Shown piece by piece: positions 13,701-25,592 of a stretch of DNA of 64,000 bases (position 1 is its first letter; the number at the start of each line of letters is the position of its first letter). The position numbers were made by a program, and so were the translations under genes. Location: NCBI GenBank assembly GCA_034687125.1, contig JAQGBZ010000346.1:1-64000 (forward strand), written 5' to 3'. The notes beneath the pieces were generated by a model, which saw only the letters and a list, made by a program, of their open reading frames with translations, was not told where the DNA came from and ran no database searches. Origin of the DNA: Neelides folsomi (lineage: Eukaryota; Arthropoda; Collembola; Neelipleona; Neelidae).

Positions 13701-15109
13701 AAGGGGAAACAACATATAATATATCTGATATACTACTATACTACAGATACATATTACTTGTATATATGTATTACCTGTATATGCATTACTCTATATATAA
13801 CATACATGCATTATAGCTTTACAGATATCATATTAAATATAGATACATATTTAGATAGTGCTGTTGAATATTCTTTTGATACTCGTATATTTGTACTTTT
13901 AGAATCACGAAGCGTTTCCTGTATCTTACACACATAGTAAGACAAGATTAGATATGTGCGAGTGTCGTAATCCCTAATGTACCTGTGGTTAGAGTACAAG
14001 GATGAATGAGTCATTCTAAAACATTCTCTCTTTTAAAATTGTACTTTCCTGGGCGTTTAATGGTCGTCTTGGTGAATTTATCAGGGAGGGAGGGGCGGGG
14101 AAAATAAATAAATGTTGGTGGCCGGGAGAGTGAAAATTGCTGAGGGCCCGAGGGACTCCTTCATTCAACGTCCATTGTCCTCTTCTTCAGACCAGGAATT
14201 CGCCAAACATTTCCCTCTGTGCTATTTCTCCCTTCTATCCTATACCTACAGATTTGGGTATACTCCGACTGAACAAACAATTTCTTAAACTTGCCAAAAT
14301 AACTTCAACCCTTCACAGAATCAGAAGGGAAGAAATTAGAAAATTTCTATTTAAACTTATGTAAACTAAAATCAATTTAAGATGTTAAATAATTTTGATT
14401 TACATTTATTTGAATTGAATTATATACTGATACACATATTATTTGTGCTGAGTGAGTGAGTACTTATAATGCATGTTTAAATAGTCCGTTTAAATAAAAA
14501 GTATTTTTTTAAATGTCTCGGACCATTTTAAATGTAGCATTAAATAGTAAATAGACCATTGGCATACATTGTAGGTAGGAAAGAATGTTTTCCACACATG
14601 CCATGGATCTTTGGATTGTTAAATGATGGTCGGACCAAGGGACTTGGGGAACAATGAAGAAGAGAGAGTTTAATTATGTAAGGGTATTGGAAGGGATGGG
14701 GCGGGCATTGTCGGGGATGAGGAGTGTTTGGGAAGGGGCGTAAAGCGGAGTTTGGGTCCCATAACTCCACCATCGGATAATGAGTACGTGGGCCGTTGAG
14801 AAAGGGAAAGTGTCCCAGAGGGGAAAAACCTCCGGGTTCTTATCGGCCCATTAGGGAAACCCCCTGCATTCTAATTCGCCCAAAGGAGACAGCCAGCAAT
14901 TCGGCAGGTAATGCGATGGGATTTAGAGGCCCAAAGATCCAAATCGACTCATTCCAGACTTATCATCATATTTACCTATATGGGCCAAATAAATTATTTT
15001 ATTTGCATCCACTATCCTTTAAATTAAAATATTCTTTTGTTTTACCTTTATCTACACATATCTTTTTTGTCATTTCATTATTAAATAAGAATTTTAAAGC
15101 TTACTTTTA
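10703..15109. other. Intergenic, no gene seen
   Basis: Mixed AT-rich DNA and GC-richer patches (about 12540-13130, 13380-13620, 14050-14250, 14600-14900). The open frames in the patches overlap on both strands and lack signal peptides, domains or plausible splice partners. I therefore read them as noncoding, possibly conserved regulatory DNA. Confidence 0.4.
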
Positions 15110-15857
15110 CATATGGGATTAGCGGAGAAGAACGGCGAGCTAGAAAAATGAGATTTCATATTTTGAGTTTCCAGAGAATTTTGAAAATAATTTTATTTGG
15201 TGTCAAATAAAAATCTTTGTTAAGAAATGTAATTCAACAAACTATGAACAGTATAAGTTCTTTATCATTTATTTATAACAATTTCAATATATCATCTGAA
15301 TATAATTTCTTATACAATTAATTTTTTAATGGATGTATTTATAAACCAAGTTATTCGAATAATCCAAGATTAAGTGAGTTTCAAAATGTGAGGGATGAGA
15401 TGAGTAACTTTTCATAAATTTGCAGTGAATGATGCTGAAAGTGCAATTGAACTTGAATACATATTTGGAAATAACAATTCAAAGAAACTTATTTAAGAAT
15501 TGTGAACGACGTATTTTTGCCAAAATTCCCATTTACGAAAATAGATTTGAAAGGGTATATGTAATTAAAACAATTGATATGAAAGACAAGTAGGTAAACG
15601 AAATGGGGAAACAAGAACAAGAAAAGAGTAGCGAGAAAGAAATATGATGCCAAATTCCATTATGAACGGTTGATAAACAAAGATATCAAAGTTTATCACT
15701 TTTAATGTTTTAGTTTTAATGCCCTAGTTTGTTGAATTACATTTCTTAACAAAGATTTTTATTTGACGTCGAATAAAATTATTTTCGAAATTCTCTGGAA
15801 ACTCTAAATTTGAAATCTCATTTTTCTAGCTCGCCCTTCTTCGCTAATTCCCATATG
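15110..15857. mobile_element. Foldback or MITE-like element with arms of about 135 bp
   Basis: The left arm, 15110 to about 15247, begins CATATGGGATTAGCGGAGAA and runs to AATTCAACAAACTA. The right arm, about 15722-15857, is its inverted copy (ends TTCGCTAATTCCCATATG). Arms match closely with scattered substitutions and small indels (for example GGGATTAGCG against GGGAATTAGCG). About 470 bp of unrelated AT-rich sequence lies between, with no transposase frame. CATATG at both ends is palindromic, so the exact end and target duplication (possibly ATAT) cannot be fixed by eye. Confidence 0.7.
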
Positions 15858-18800
15858 GCTAACATTAAGTGCAGAATTTAGTCTAAATTAAATATTCATG
15901 ACATATTTAAATAATGATTGTTTATAAAATGTATTAAATTTTTATGCAAATCTGAATATTTATTTCCATTTGTAACTTAGGAACGTTCCTTTGATAAGAA
16001 AAGTAAGAAATAAAGTCTTAGGGGAAATTGTGATTTTGCTTTGAGAGTTTTGTTAAGTGGAGATGGCCGTTTGGTCCACTTCCGGCCTTCCATTCTTCTC
16101 CCTTGAGGACGTCAATATTGATACACTGCGACGGGACCGGAGTTCGCCCTTTAAATTTATGACCCTCCGGTTCACTGACCAGGCCGAGGGTCCAAACATC
16201 CTCTCCTTACACATTTCCTTATCAATAACAATAATAATGTGCCCTTTATACTTACAAGACCTTTTTAAGACAAACTTGCATCAAACTTGCACAAATGTAT
16301 ATGTTATTATATAACTACTGGCCACTCGTATATTTATTTTATAAGTAAATATCGAGATTATCAAGTATAGGGAAAAAGACATCTATGGGTTTGAGTGTCT
16401 TGGAGTTAAATTGTACGTTTGCCCTTTAGAAATGGTTGGTATGGTGATGGGCCGGACCTTGGCGCGTAAGTTTGAGTTTCTATTTGTAGTTGACCCGCGG
16501 AGACAACCCGGGTCGAATGGCCATAAATTGAGGATGAATTGGGGTAGTATTTAGTCTGACTCAATCCTCCCTTGATTTATCACTGAATATAATGCCGTTT
16601 TTTCCGTCCCCTCGCAGGGCGGAATGGAGAGGAGGAGATAAGGGGAAGGACATGTATTTCTCCCGCCTCAATTCCGACAGCCCGAGACTTAATTCTCCGA
16701 ATCCAACTCGACTCCACAAATCCCGATCCCATTTAATGAACTCCCACTTTACCCAAGAGAGTAATGGGCCAAAGTTCCGGGTATTGGGAAGGGAAAACAA
16801 TTTAACCTTTTTACCCATCCCCATACTATCATTTTATTGTAGTTACGGGCTGGGGTAGATATGGGAACAGAAAAATTAGTTTCATAGAGAACTTGCATAA
16901 TGTTACGTTTAATTGACGTTGTTGGAACATTTTAAATCAATTTTGGCATTCCCGCTCCCACTTGACGTCGACTTGACGTTGCTTGACAAGCTAGAGGCAT
17001 CTGAATGCAATTAAGGTGAGTATTTTGAAACGTAGAGAGGGGAAGTCACAAATGTTGGTATGAGGGATATTTCCTTGTTAAGTGGAGAGGAGTTGAAGTG
17101 CGGCAGGGAAAGCAGCTGCCTTTGTTTACACTCAAGATTAGATGAGTTTTCTTCTCGATCGCTTTCTAATGCAATAAGATTACAATTTAATTAAAACCCG
17201 CCCCGGCTTTTTTACCAAAACCTCATTTGCCCAAATTTACCTCTCCATCGAGAGAGAACTCAACGTAAATATTATCATTTTAAATTATTATTATTACGTC
17301 CGTCGTTGGGAGACAATTGGAAACTTCCGTTCCACTCAACCCTTAAAAATAAAATTCACTTAAATGTCTTTAAAAACTGTCTCCGAAAAAGTCCCATAAA
17401 AGACTTTTAAAAGTTTGGTTGAATTTTTCTCACAAAATAAGGAAACTTGATTCAAAAAATTTTATTAGGAAACTCACAATTTGAAAAATTAATTGGTAAA
17501 AATTTTCTGGTTTTTTTATAAACATTTTTGATTTCATTTCCGTTTCCTTCTACTCAATTTAAAAGTAAGACAAAGAAGTGAAAGAGACCCAAAAATAAAT
17601 TTTAATATTTCAAGCAAATTGGCTTGTTTTAATTATAAATTTCTAAGAATTTGAAATCACTTCCAAAGTTTTCCTATACATTTAGCTTAATTGAATCCTA
17701 AGTTAACTTGTGATTCTTTTGTCGTGTGTTTTGGGTCCAATATATGAATAATGTATCCACTGTTGCATTTGGTTCAATTACGCTCCAAATCCCCATTTTC
17801 TTTATTGCATTCCTCAGTTTCACTCTTGGTTCCCCATTTTAATAAGGCGGTCGTCTTAGTCAGGACGAAAAAGGATGATTTATCCTCATTGGGCACGAGA
17901 CAGGAGTGACAAGTTACGAATTTCATTAAACACCAACTGACTATAAATTAATCTTTTAAATCTTTTCATCTCTCCATCAATTTCTTATTAATTCTCGCTC
18001 CAATTTCTCTGTTAATTAATTCCCGTTTTATTTTTCAATTAATTTCCTATATTAAATTCTTTTATTAAATTGTCAATTTTATATTTAGAGTTTTAAATTA
18101 TGTTACTACCCAACCTTTAATTTACGTTAAATATATGTTTATATTTTAGTATAATATTCTACTGACAATGAATATGAGAAACAAAATAATGTTGCTTACT
18201 GAAGTTTGTATAATAATTGGGTAAACGAAGCCGGAGGTGAAGTGTTAAAGCTGGACTAAAATTTGAATCAATTTAACGAGTGGAGTAGGACAAATAGATT
18301 ATTGTGGAATCTTATTCCAATTCATTCTCCTGATGATAATAAGGTCTTAATCCACGAAGAGCTTAAACCTCTCCTTAAGCAAATGGACGAAGGAAAGTTG
18401 TAATGAACAGCTTCAAAATTTCAATTACCTCGAGGACATGAATAATGCAGCGTGGAGGTTCAAAACTCTCTCAGCCCAACTCTCAATCCGGAGAATTAGG
18501 AACCTCCACGGCTCAACACAATTATAAACTCCATTTCAACCACAGATTTATGCTCGTCTGAACTCAGACCTCATTTAGACCTCTTAATGCCAATTCCAAT
18601 ATTTAAATTATGGGTCAATTTTTAATTATAAATTAAATTCTACATATAAGTATATTACTTATGAAAGGAATAATTGCCATATATAAATTTTTTGAATGGT
18701 CCTAAAATTTTCTCTTGGGATTGTGGATTATTCAATAAGAATAATGGAAGGAAAATAAATCATAGTTTAACTTCTTGTTGTAAGTTTTAATTTACGAACG

Positions 18801-21130
18801 TTGGGAATTGAAAGGTCGGAGATTTGATTTACGCGGATTTGAACCCCAACACAACCCGCCATGGTCTTTTGTCTCAGAGTTAAGAAATCCCCTAAGCCTC
18901 AATAAATTTCCTTCAACTCAACATTAGGTTTAATTGGGAAGCTGAAACAATTTTATTTCATATTAATTACTCTGCTTAAATTATTCGTCTCATTTCATCC
19001 TCAATAGACCTTAAAATCCATTTAGGAGCGTATTAAACCTACCAAAGGAAATAATTTATGACTCGGCTGGAATATAATAAGTTTATTAGCCCAACAAACC
19101 TCTCCTTACACGACCCAATTTCGAATATTAATATACTCTTTCTCAGAAATGGAAAATTCATAAAACTCGGCATCTGGCCAAATACGAATATTTTCGAACC
19201 TTCGAAAACTAAAACTCAACTGAAATTTAAAATTTTACTGGTTAATGCAAAATGTTTAGTTTTTAAAAGTTTACTATTGGTTTGCTTAATTTTTTAAGAA
19301 TTTGTGCAATTTAATTATAGTAGAATTAACCTTTAATTCATATTCTGTTAACTCTTATAAGTTTAAAGGTTTTATAGGATAAAAATAAAGATTTGTTTTC
19401 ACATCTTAAATATCACAATGGGGTTTAAAGGGCTTGTTATTTTTATGTAAACTTAAGCTATCAATTAATTCAAAAGACTGAACAAATATTTTTCGCAACT
19501 TGAGAGGCATTCATGTGCAAATGATATCGTGTTTTAATTTTGAGAGGGAAATAAAACCTCATGGAACGTGTAATTTATTCATTTGGAACCAAATGGCCCT
19601 TTTTATTTCCTCCTTCCTTTTCACTTGACAGAAAAGATCTAATGTTTTAAATTTAAAATATTGAAATCTTTCTTGCTATAAACAAAAAAATTGTTTTTTG
19701 AACCATAAATTAATTTATTTGATTAAAATTATTAATTAATTCAAAGAATTGACAGCTACTTTATTGTTAATAAAAATTAAAGATGACTCGCAAGATTTAG
19801 TGTAATGTTAAACTTCTCAAACAAACGAGAAAGTTAACGTTCGAAGAAAAATAAAAATTCTTTGATTCAACAGATATCAAGTAAAAAGGGGGTTGAAGTT
19901 TAAAGGTAAAGGAGGATTTTTCGCAGAATCACTTTAGCCACGAGAATAATAATTAAGGAAGTTGTGGGATGAGAAACTTGCGTTTTCTCCATGCACTTTG
20001 CATTTTTGCATCATGGGAAAAGTTTTGACAAACTTTCAATTTCCCTTTCTCTTCGAACATTGAGATGAAAAATAACCAAAGTTTGTCCTCATCATTTTTT
20101 ATCTCCCTTTATAAAAATTGTACTGCTATTTGAATTTCCTTATAATTTATTTTTTGAAAAAAATGAGATAAAATTTTAAGATCATTAATCCATTTCCCCC
20201 CGTTAAAATTCGTGTAAAGATACTTGTTGTGATAAAAGGGTTTTGTAATTGATTAGATAATGGAAAAACTGTCAAAGAGGTTTCAATTACATCCTTTGGA
20301 GGAATGTAAAAATAAATGAAGGATTGTTTAATGCGAATGTGTTTCCCTTTTTCTTGAACCGAAGGATTTATGCGGATGAGCCGGAAAAGCGTGTTGGGAA
20401 TTTGAGGCGTTCTTGTGAGCTTGAGCAACAATAGTCATCGGAAGGAGATCCAAGAAATAAAGTTTAATCGGGGAGATCCTCAACCTTACTCCATTTAATT
20501 TCCTCTCTCCCGAATCGATGGCGTTCTTCTGCCTAATGCTCTCTTTACCATTATCATATTTTACCCTTCCCATTCACTCTCAAACCCCTTTTATTTACAA
20601 AGAAGAACTCCCAATTTCATCCAATCTCCCTCTTCATCTCCCCTAACTTCTTATGAGAATTCGGAAACCCGGGAATTATCCGATACATTTTACTTTAACT
20701 TTTACTCCCAAACGCCATCCACTGGGAGATTTAAACAATTTTTGTTTAACGTTAGATTTATTTATTGCACGAAGTAATTGCTATGCTTGTTTAAACAATA
20801 AGCAAAGTAAAAACTGATTTAATTTAAATTAAATTAAATTTATATATAAAACTTAAACTTACGATGAATGTTTTTTATATTTCAATCATAAAAATATTCA
20901 TCATAAATACCTTTAATATGTAAAAAGGTTTTTGACCCGAAAATTTTCAAAATTTTAACTACTTAATAACTTATTGTCAAAGATGTTTCATTACTCCTTT
21001 CACTTGGAATTCAAAAACATCGAATTTAGTTATAATTGACAAAACAAAACATTAATTTATAAATTTAAAAATTTACAAATTAATTACTTTATTAAAATGT
21101 TTTTTTGAGAGTTTTATGTTATTATGCATA
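15858..21130. other. Intergenic, no gene seen
   Basis: AT-rich with GC-richer patches near 16060-16200, 16430-16860 and 17820-17920. No supported exon was found. A short inverted pair, GTGGAGGTTC and GAACCTCCAC, lies near 18453-18512. At 20820-20845 there is a low-complexity TTAAATTAAATT run. Confidence 0.4.
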
Positions 21131-21159
21131 ATTAAAATTTCTCTGCAGAAGGATTTTGA

Positions 21160-22839
21160 TCTTCTAACTGCTGTATTTGATTTCGGCATTGGAATTCTAT
21201 GTATTTTAGATCTAGCTTTGTCATATAAATAAATTACCTATCATAATGAATTTTCAAATATTAATGGATTAATTAATTTAATTCTTTTTTGGGTAAGTTA
21301 TTCAAATTAAGAAATGGTTCAAAATCTAAAAAGTTCCCAATTGTTGACAGCAATAAGAAATATTTGTTTATAAAATTAATATTTGGCGTTATTAAGATGG
21401 TAAAAATCATTTTAGAAAATATTAAACGGCTCGAGAAAACCAAGAAACAAATATTTTTCATTGGTTTATCTTAATAATAATTTTTTTTAACTGTTAAATA
21501 TTTAATTGAATAAAACCATGTTTAATATTTATAAGTTTATGGTTGCGATCATAATAAAGAATTACAAATAATAATAATGTTCTAAAACTTTTTCATAGGA
21601 GAAAAATATAAAATTGAAGTTAAATGGGAACTAATTGACTATTTATTTTATTATTATGGCAAATATATTCCTAAAGTTCACATTATTGTCTTATTAAGTC
21701 TAAAAAGCGTTATTGAATTTGAATATCCAAATTTTGAAAAAATTAATATATTCACTTACTACTTTAATGTGATTATTAAAATAATTACATATTGGATTCT
21801 TTATTCCGATTTAATTTTAATTATATTTTTTTGTTCAATTGGATATATTATTTTTGCTTATACGGAAAGAATTTTATTAAAGTTATGATAAGATAAAAAT
21901 CTATTAAAAATCTATTAATATGTGTTTTTACATTACTTTTAGATTATTTTTACGATAAATAGACGTTCGTTTTATCCCCAAATAAAATTAATCTTATTGT
22001 TAGCAACGAAGAAATTTTTAACTTTTGTCAAGACTACCTATATTAATTATCAATTTCATTATTAAAATAATTTGCTTCCTTGAACGAATTTCATCATTTC
22101 AACATTTAGACAATGGCTTTAATAAAATCTATCATTTCTTCCAATTGAATTTTTGTTGTTTTTAAGAATAATTATATTAAGGATAAAACGAACGGCTATT
22201 TCAGGCGTTATCTGACAGTACTATCATTAGAATTACTAAATTAGCAATTATTATTAGTATGATGTATTTAATTTATTCATTTAATTTAGAAAAAAAGTAT
22301 AATTATAAGATTATAGAGTACTTTTATGTAAACGTAGTTTGGTATACTAATGAACGATATTATTTAATTTAGCTCTATTTCATATAGAAAAAATGAAGTT
22401 ATATCAAGGATTAAAAAAACAATACTTAAATATCGGATTGATGTTAGAATGCTTACGAGAGTTTATGGACTTTATCATTTTTGTTCTAATTTACACTCTT
22501 TACTTTGGATTTGCGGTTCAAATATATATTTTGATTAAATTATACAATAGAATTTTTTTTATATATTTTTTGGAATTAACCTTTGCCATTGCCGTACCAA
22601 TTGTCATTTATTGTTTGTGTCATTATACGAAACGAATTATTAATTTAGCTCAAGATTTGAGAAGAATTTTGATTTCAATTTAAAGTTCTGACAACCTTAA
22701 ACTCGAAAGACGCCTTTAGAGGTCTGTGAGAAAAATTCGGATCAAAAAGGGCCAATTCGGAGAATTTCACTCAAATTCTATGATGGAGATGTTCTCTGCT
22801 CTTTTTGATTGCGTTCTTAATGTGATTCTCACATTTTAA
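21160..22839 (+). pseudogene. Gustatory/chemoreceptor-like gene relic with in-frame stops
   Basis: Several hydrophobic open stretches lie on one strand. At 21289-21474 is a lysine-rich block (FPIVDSNKKYLFIK). At 21599-21893 there are at least two membrane segments (WILYSDLILIIFFCSIGYII). At 22388-22680 an intact stretch has two membrane segments (FMDFIIFVLIYTLYF and LELTFAIAVPIVIYCLC). It is followed by a cytoplasmic HYTKRIINLAQDLRRIL run, the layout of the loop before and after TM6 in insect gustatory receptors. The same frame then continues through a TAA (22681) and a TAG (22717) into SSDNLKLERRL and SMMEMFSALFDCVLNVILTF, which resembles the last GR exon. The terminal TYxxxQF motif is missing. 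Upstream exon phases do not join cleanly. I read it as a decayed receptor gene; family assignment rests on pattern only. Confidence 0.45.
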
Positions 22840-23249
22840 ATGTTGAATAAATATAAATACAATAAAATATAACTCTTCTACTTGCTACAATATAATACTT
22901 TTTGGGGTATTTAAGTTTTGTTGAATTCTTATTAGAAAACACAGAGGTTTGGCTCAAGGAGTTCTTAATTCTGCTAATATCTCTAATATGATTTCTACCT
23001 TCAGATAAACATAATAATGATCAAAGTATTAATATGAATGAAAAAATTGCTTTAATTTATTAATTTACACGATGCTAACAAATATTATTAAATAAATATT
23101 TATTAATTAAGTAATCATGTGTTGGGTATATTTATTAAACATATTCATACATAGTTATTAATTTTACTATTAAATTTCTTCAAATATAATGTTACAATTT
23201 TACATCACTTCAAATCATTTTAAATGTTTTATTTTTCAATGAATATGAG

Positions 23250-25520
23250 TTAAGTATTGGTGAATGAACAATTATTTATAGCGATTCCACTTTGCATGCT
23301 ATCTCGAATTTTTTCATACACATTCGTGTTGGCGTTGATGGCATAAGTAAAATCGAGGTGATTGTACATTTGAATATATTCACATTGAATAGTGGATGGA
23401 TTGGGATAACCTTTGAGTTCATTTATAAGTCTTGTAATATCCTAATTAATTCATAAATAAAAAATAATTATAACATTGTTATTATATCAATTCGAAAATA
23501 TTTCTTTTTCTAATTATTTAATTTAATTTGGGCAATCATTAACTTACAGGTATTGTTCCAAGCCAATCCCGTCCACCTACGAATAACATCGCTGGGGTAT
23601 TGAAATTTGAGAGATTGTAATTTAGTGGAGCTTCAGACGTACTTTCGACCAAGTCGCAATTCAATGAATTCACTTTGCGAGTGTCGTATTGACGGAATTT
23701 ACCCGAATTTACCATTTGCAAATAATGGAATAAATTTTTGGTTGAGGTGCTGGTAGGAGTTTTTGATATCACATCGTAGACTTTTGCCTATTGATTTAAA
23801 TCTAGTTAATTTAAAACTTTTTTGAAAAATATGTATGATATTTTTTGTATATTAATTTAAAATAATAAATAGAGACCTTACATATTAAAAATTTAATGTT
23901 TGTATATTAATCAATTTTGTTTTTACGCAGTAAGTGTTACAAAAATCAAATCCGCCCAGTAAATAAAAAAAGGACGAACAAGCGATCTGTGCAGGGACTG
24001 TATATGAACATCCTTGAGTGACAATACCCAAACTTGTAGTGTTAATATTAAGTTCCCCATGAGTCAAAAAAATCGCTGGATCCTAGAAATTATGATGTTT
24101 AAATTTAACCAAATGTGTTAAAGTTACTGGGCTAATTCAATATTACTAAATATATTAATTAATATAATTTCTTTAAAATAGTTGTTTTTGCTTAAATAAA
24201 TACGTCAAAAAGTGCAACTTTAGCCAAAGCTGCGGCCACTCCTTTCACATGTTGAACATAAACGATCGGAGACAAAGCATAGAAACCTTTCACCGACTTA
24301 TTGATGGTAGCATTCAATGATGTCGCGATAAAATATTGCGTTGTTCCTTCTGAATGTCCGATCCAAGTAACTTGGTCATCACCAGTTTTGTTCAATGCAA
24401 GGGCAATCATTGCAGGGACATCATACAGCCCCATTTCATGAAACCTGAAATTCCATTTAATTAACACATTTCTCGTTAAATATTTAATTTGTTGTTAATC
24501 ATTAACTTTTTTTATTTTAATCATTTATCAAATTAGTAAAAAGAATTGCTTCAGTTTTGGAAACTCACGAAAAATTCCAAAACGCAAGTTGATTGATGGT
24601 CAAAAATAGATGTTTGAGACCATATTTATTTCCTCTGTTGTTTGCCAACCAAACGTCGTAACCAGCGTTAGCCAAAATTTGAGCTTTAATTTTAATATGA
24701 TAATAGATAAAGTTCTAAATAAATATTTTTTATAAATCAATTTTTTATAATTCTCACGCAATGCTTGTCCATTGGAAAGGTCCTGAGCAAGCCTGCAATT
24801 ATTGATGTGATTGTGATAAATATTTAAGATATATATATATATTATATGTTTTTTTAATATATAAGTATTAAATATTTTTACCAATCATCCGAGGAACAAA
24901 GAAGACCATGTTGAATAATTACAGTCCCAAGTTTATTAAATGGCCCACTTGATTTATTGTATCCGCGAGGAATTCTGAACATAACCATTTGATATCCATC
25001 TTGCGTTGTCACCAAATGTTCTTCCGTGAAATACAAATATTTATTCAACAATGCAGACTGAAATAAATAAATAAATTACTGCAACTTAATTTTAAAATTT
25101 ATTTAAGTACATAAGTTATTGTATTAAAGTAACTTAATTTTATAATTGACATAAGAAATACTAAAATACTTTATTAGAGATCTCTAAAACAAACAAAACA
25201 TTAAGGAGGATTGTATTGGTCAATATTGATCTTACCGTATTTAATTTCGCATCCCCATTATTATTTTCATTTTGAATTTCAAGTAATTCAGCTAATGTTT
25301 TCCCGTTTGGATATGATATGGCACATGATCCGTCCTTTGGTGTGCAATTATAGGCATATTGGCTTTGAGCTGGTACAGTATTGTTGACAAGACATTGCAA
25401 TTTTGAAATTAATTGAGATCCAGTGAGCTGGTTTAAAGGGTTTGAGAGGCTGACGCTATTAATTTTGATGATTCCTACAGAAACGACCAATGTAATGAAA
25501 AATGGTTTCAAAAACGCCAT
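23250..25520 (-). CDS. Secreted acid lipase (alpha/beta hydrolase, lysosomal acid lipase family)
   Basis: Eight exons on the minus strand: 25520-25236, 25057-24882, 24792-24758, 24683-24569, 24444-24204, 24082-23927, 23787-23548, 23441-23250. The 479-residue product has every intron phase consistent. It starts with a signal peptide (MAFLKPFFITLVVSVG...). The family core follows: TTQDGYQMVMFRIPRG, the oxyanion segment QHGLLCSSDDW, GYDVWLANNRGN, and nucleophile Ser235 in GHSEG. Catalytic Asp410 lies in VGGRDWL and His444 in YNHLDFTYA. The enzyme should hydrolyse triacylglycerol or sterol esters in lysosome or gut lumen. The first exon is unusual: it adds about 85 residues with several cysteines (LQCLV, YNCTPKDGSC) ahead of the normal start of the fold. 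The ATG at 25520 is the first real start codon. AATAAA follows the stop (near 23228-23233). Confidence 0.9.
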
Positions 25521-25549
25521 GATTGAACTCTTCTGTTGGAGTTCCAAAG

Positions 25550-25592
25550 TCGCACTGAAGTGCCCTTTGGTTTTGAACTTGACTTAATACAT
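25550..25592 (-). promoter_or_regulatory. Putative core promoter of the lipase gene
   Basis: On the minus strand an arthropod initiator, TCAGTGCG, puts the likely start A at 25556. A TATA-like TATTAAG lies about 30 bases upstream (25589-25583). The implied 5' UTR is about 36 bases to the ATG at 25520. Placement is by motif and spacing only. Confidence 0.4.

Noticed and set aside
18451..18513. 10-bp inverted pair GTGGAGGTTC/GAACCTCCAC as a microRNA hairpin
   Set aside because: The stem is too short and the loop too large for a pre-microRNA; probably chance.
20820..20845. TTAAATT-rich run as a satellite
   Set aside because: Only a few imperfect units, ordinary for AT-rich intergenic DNA.
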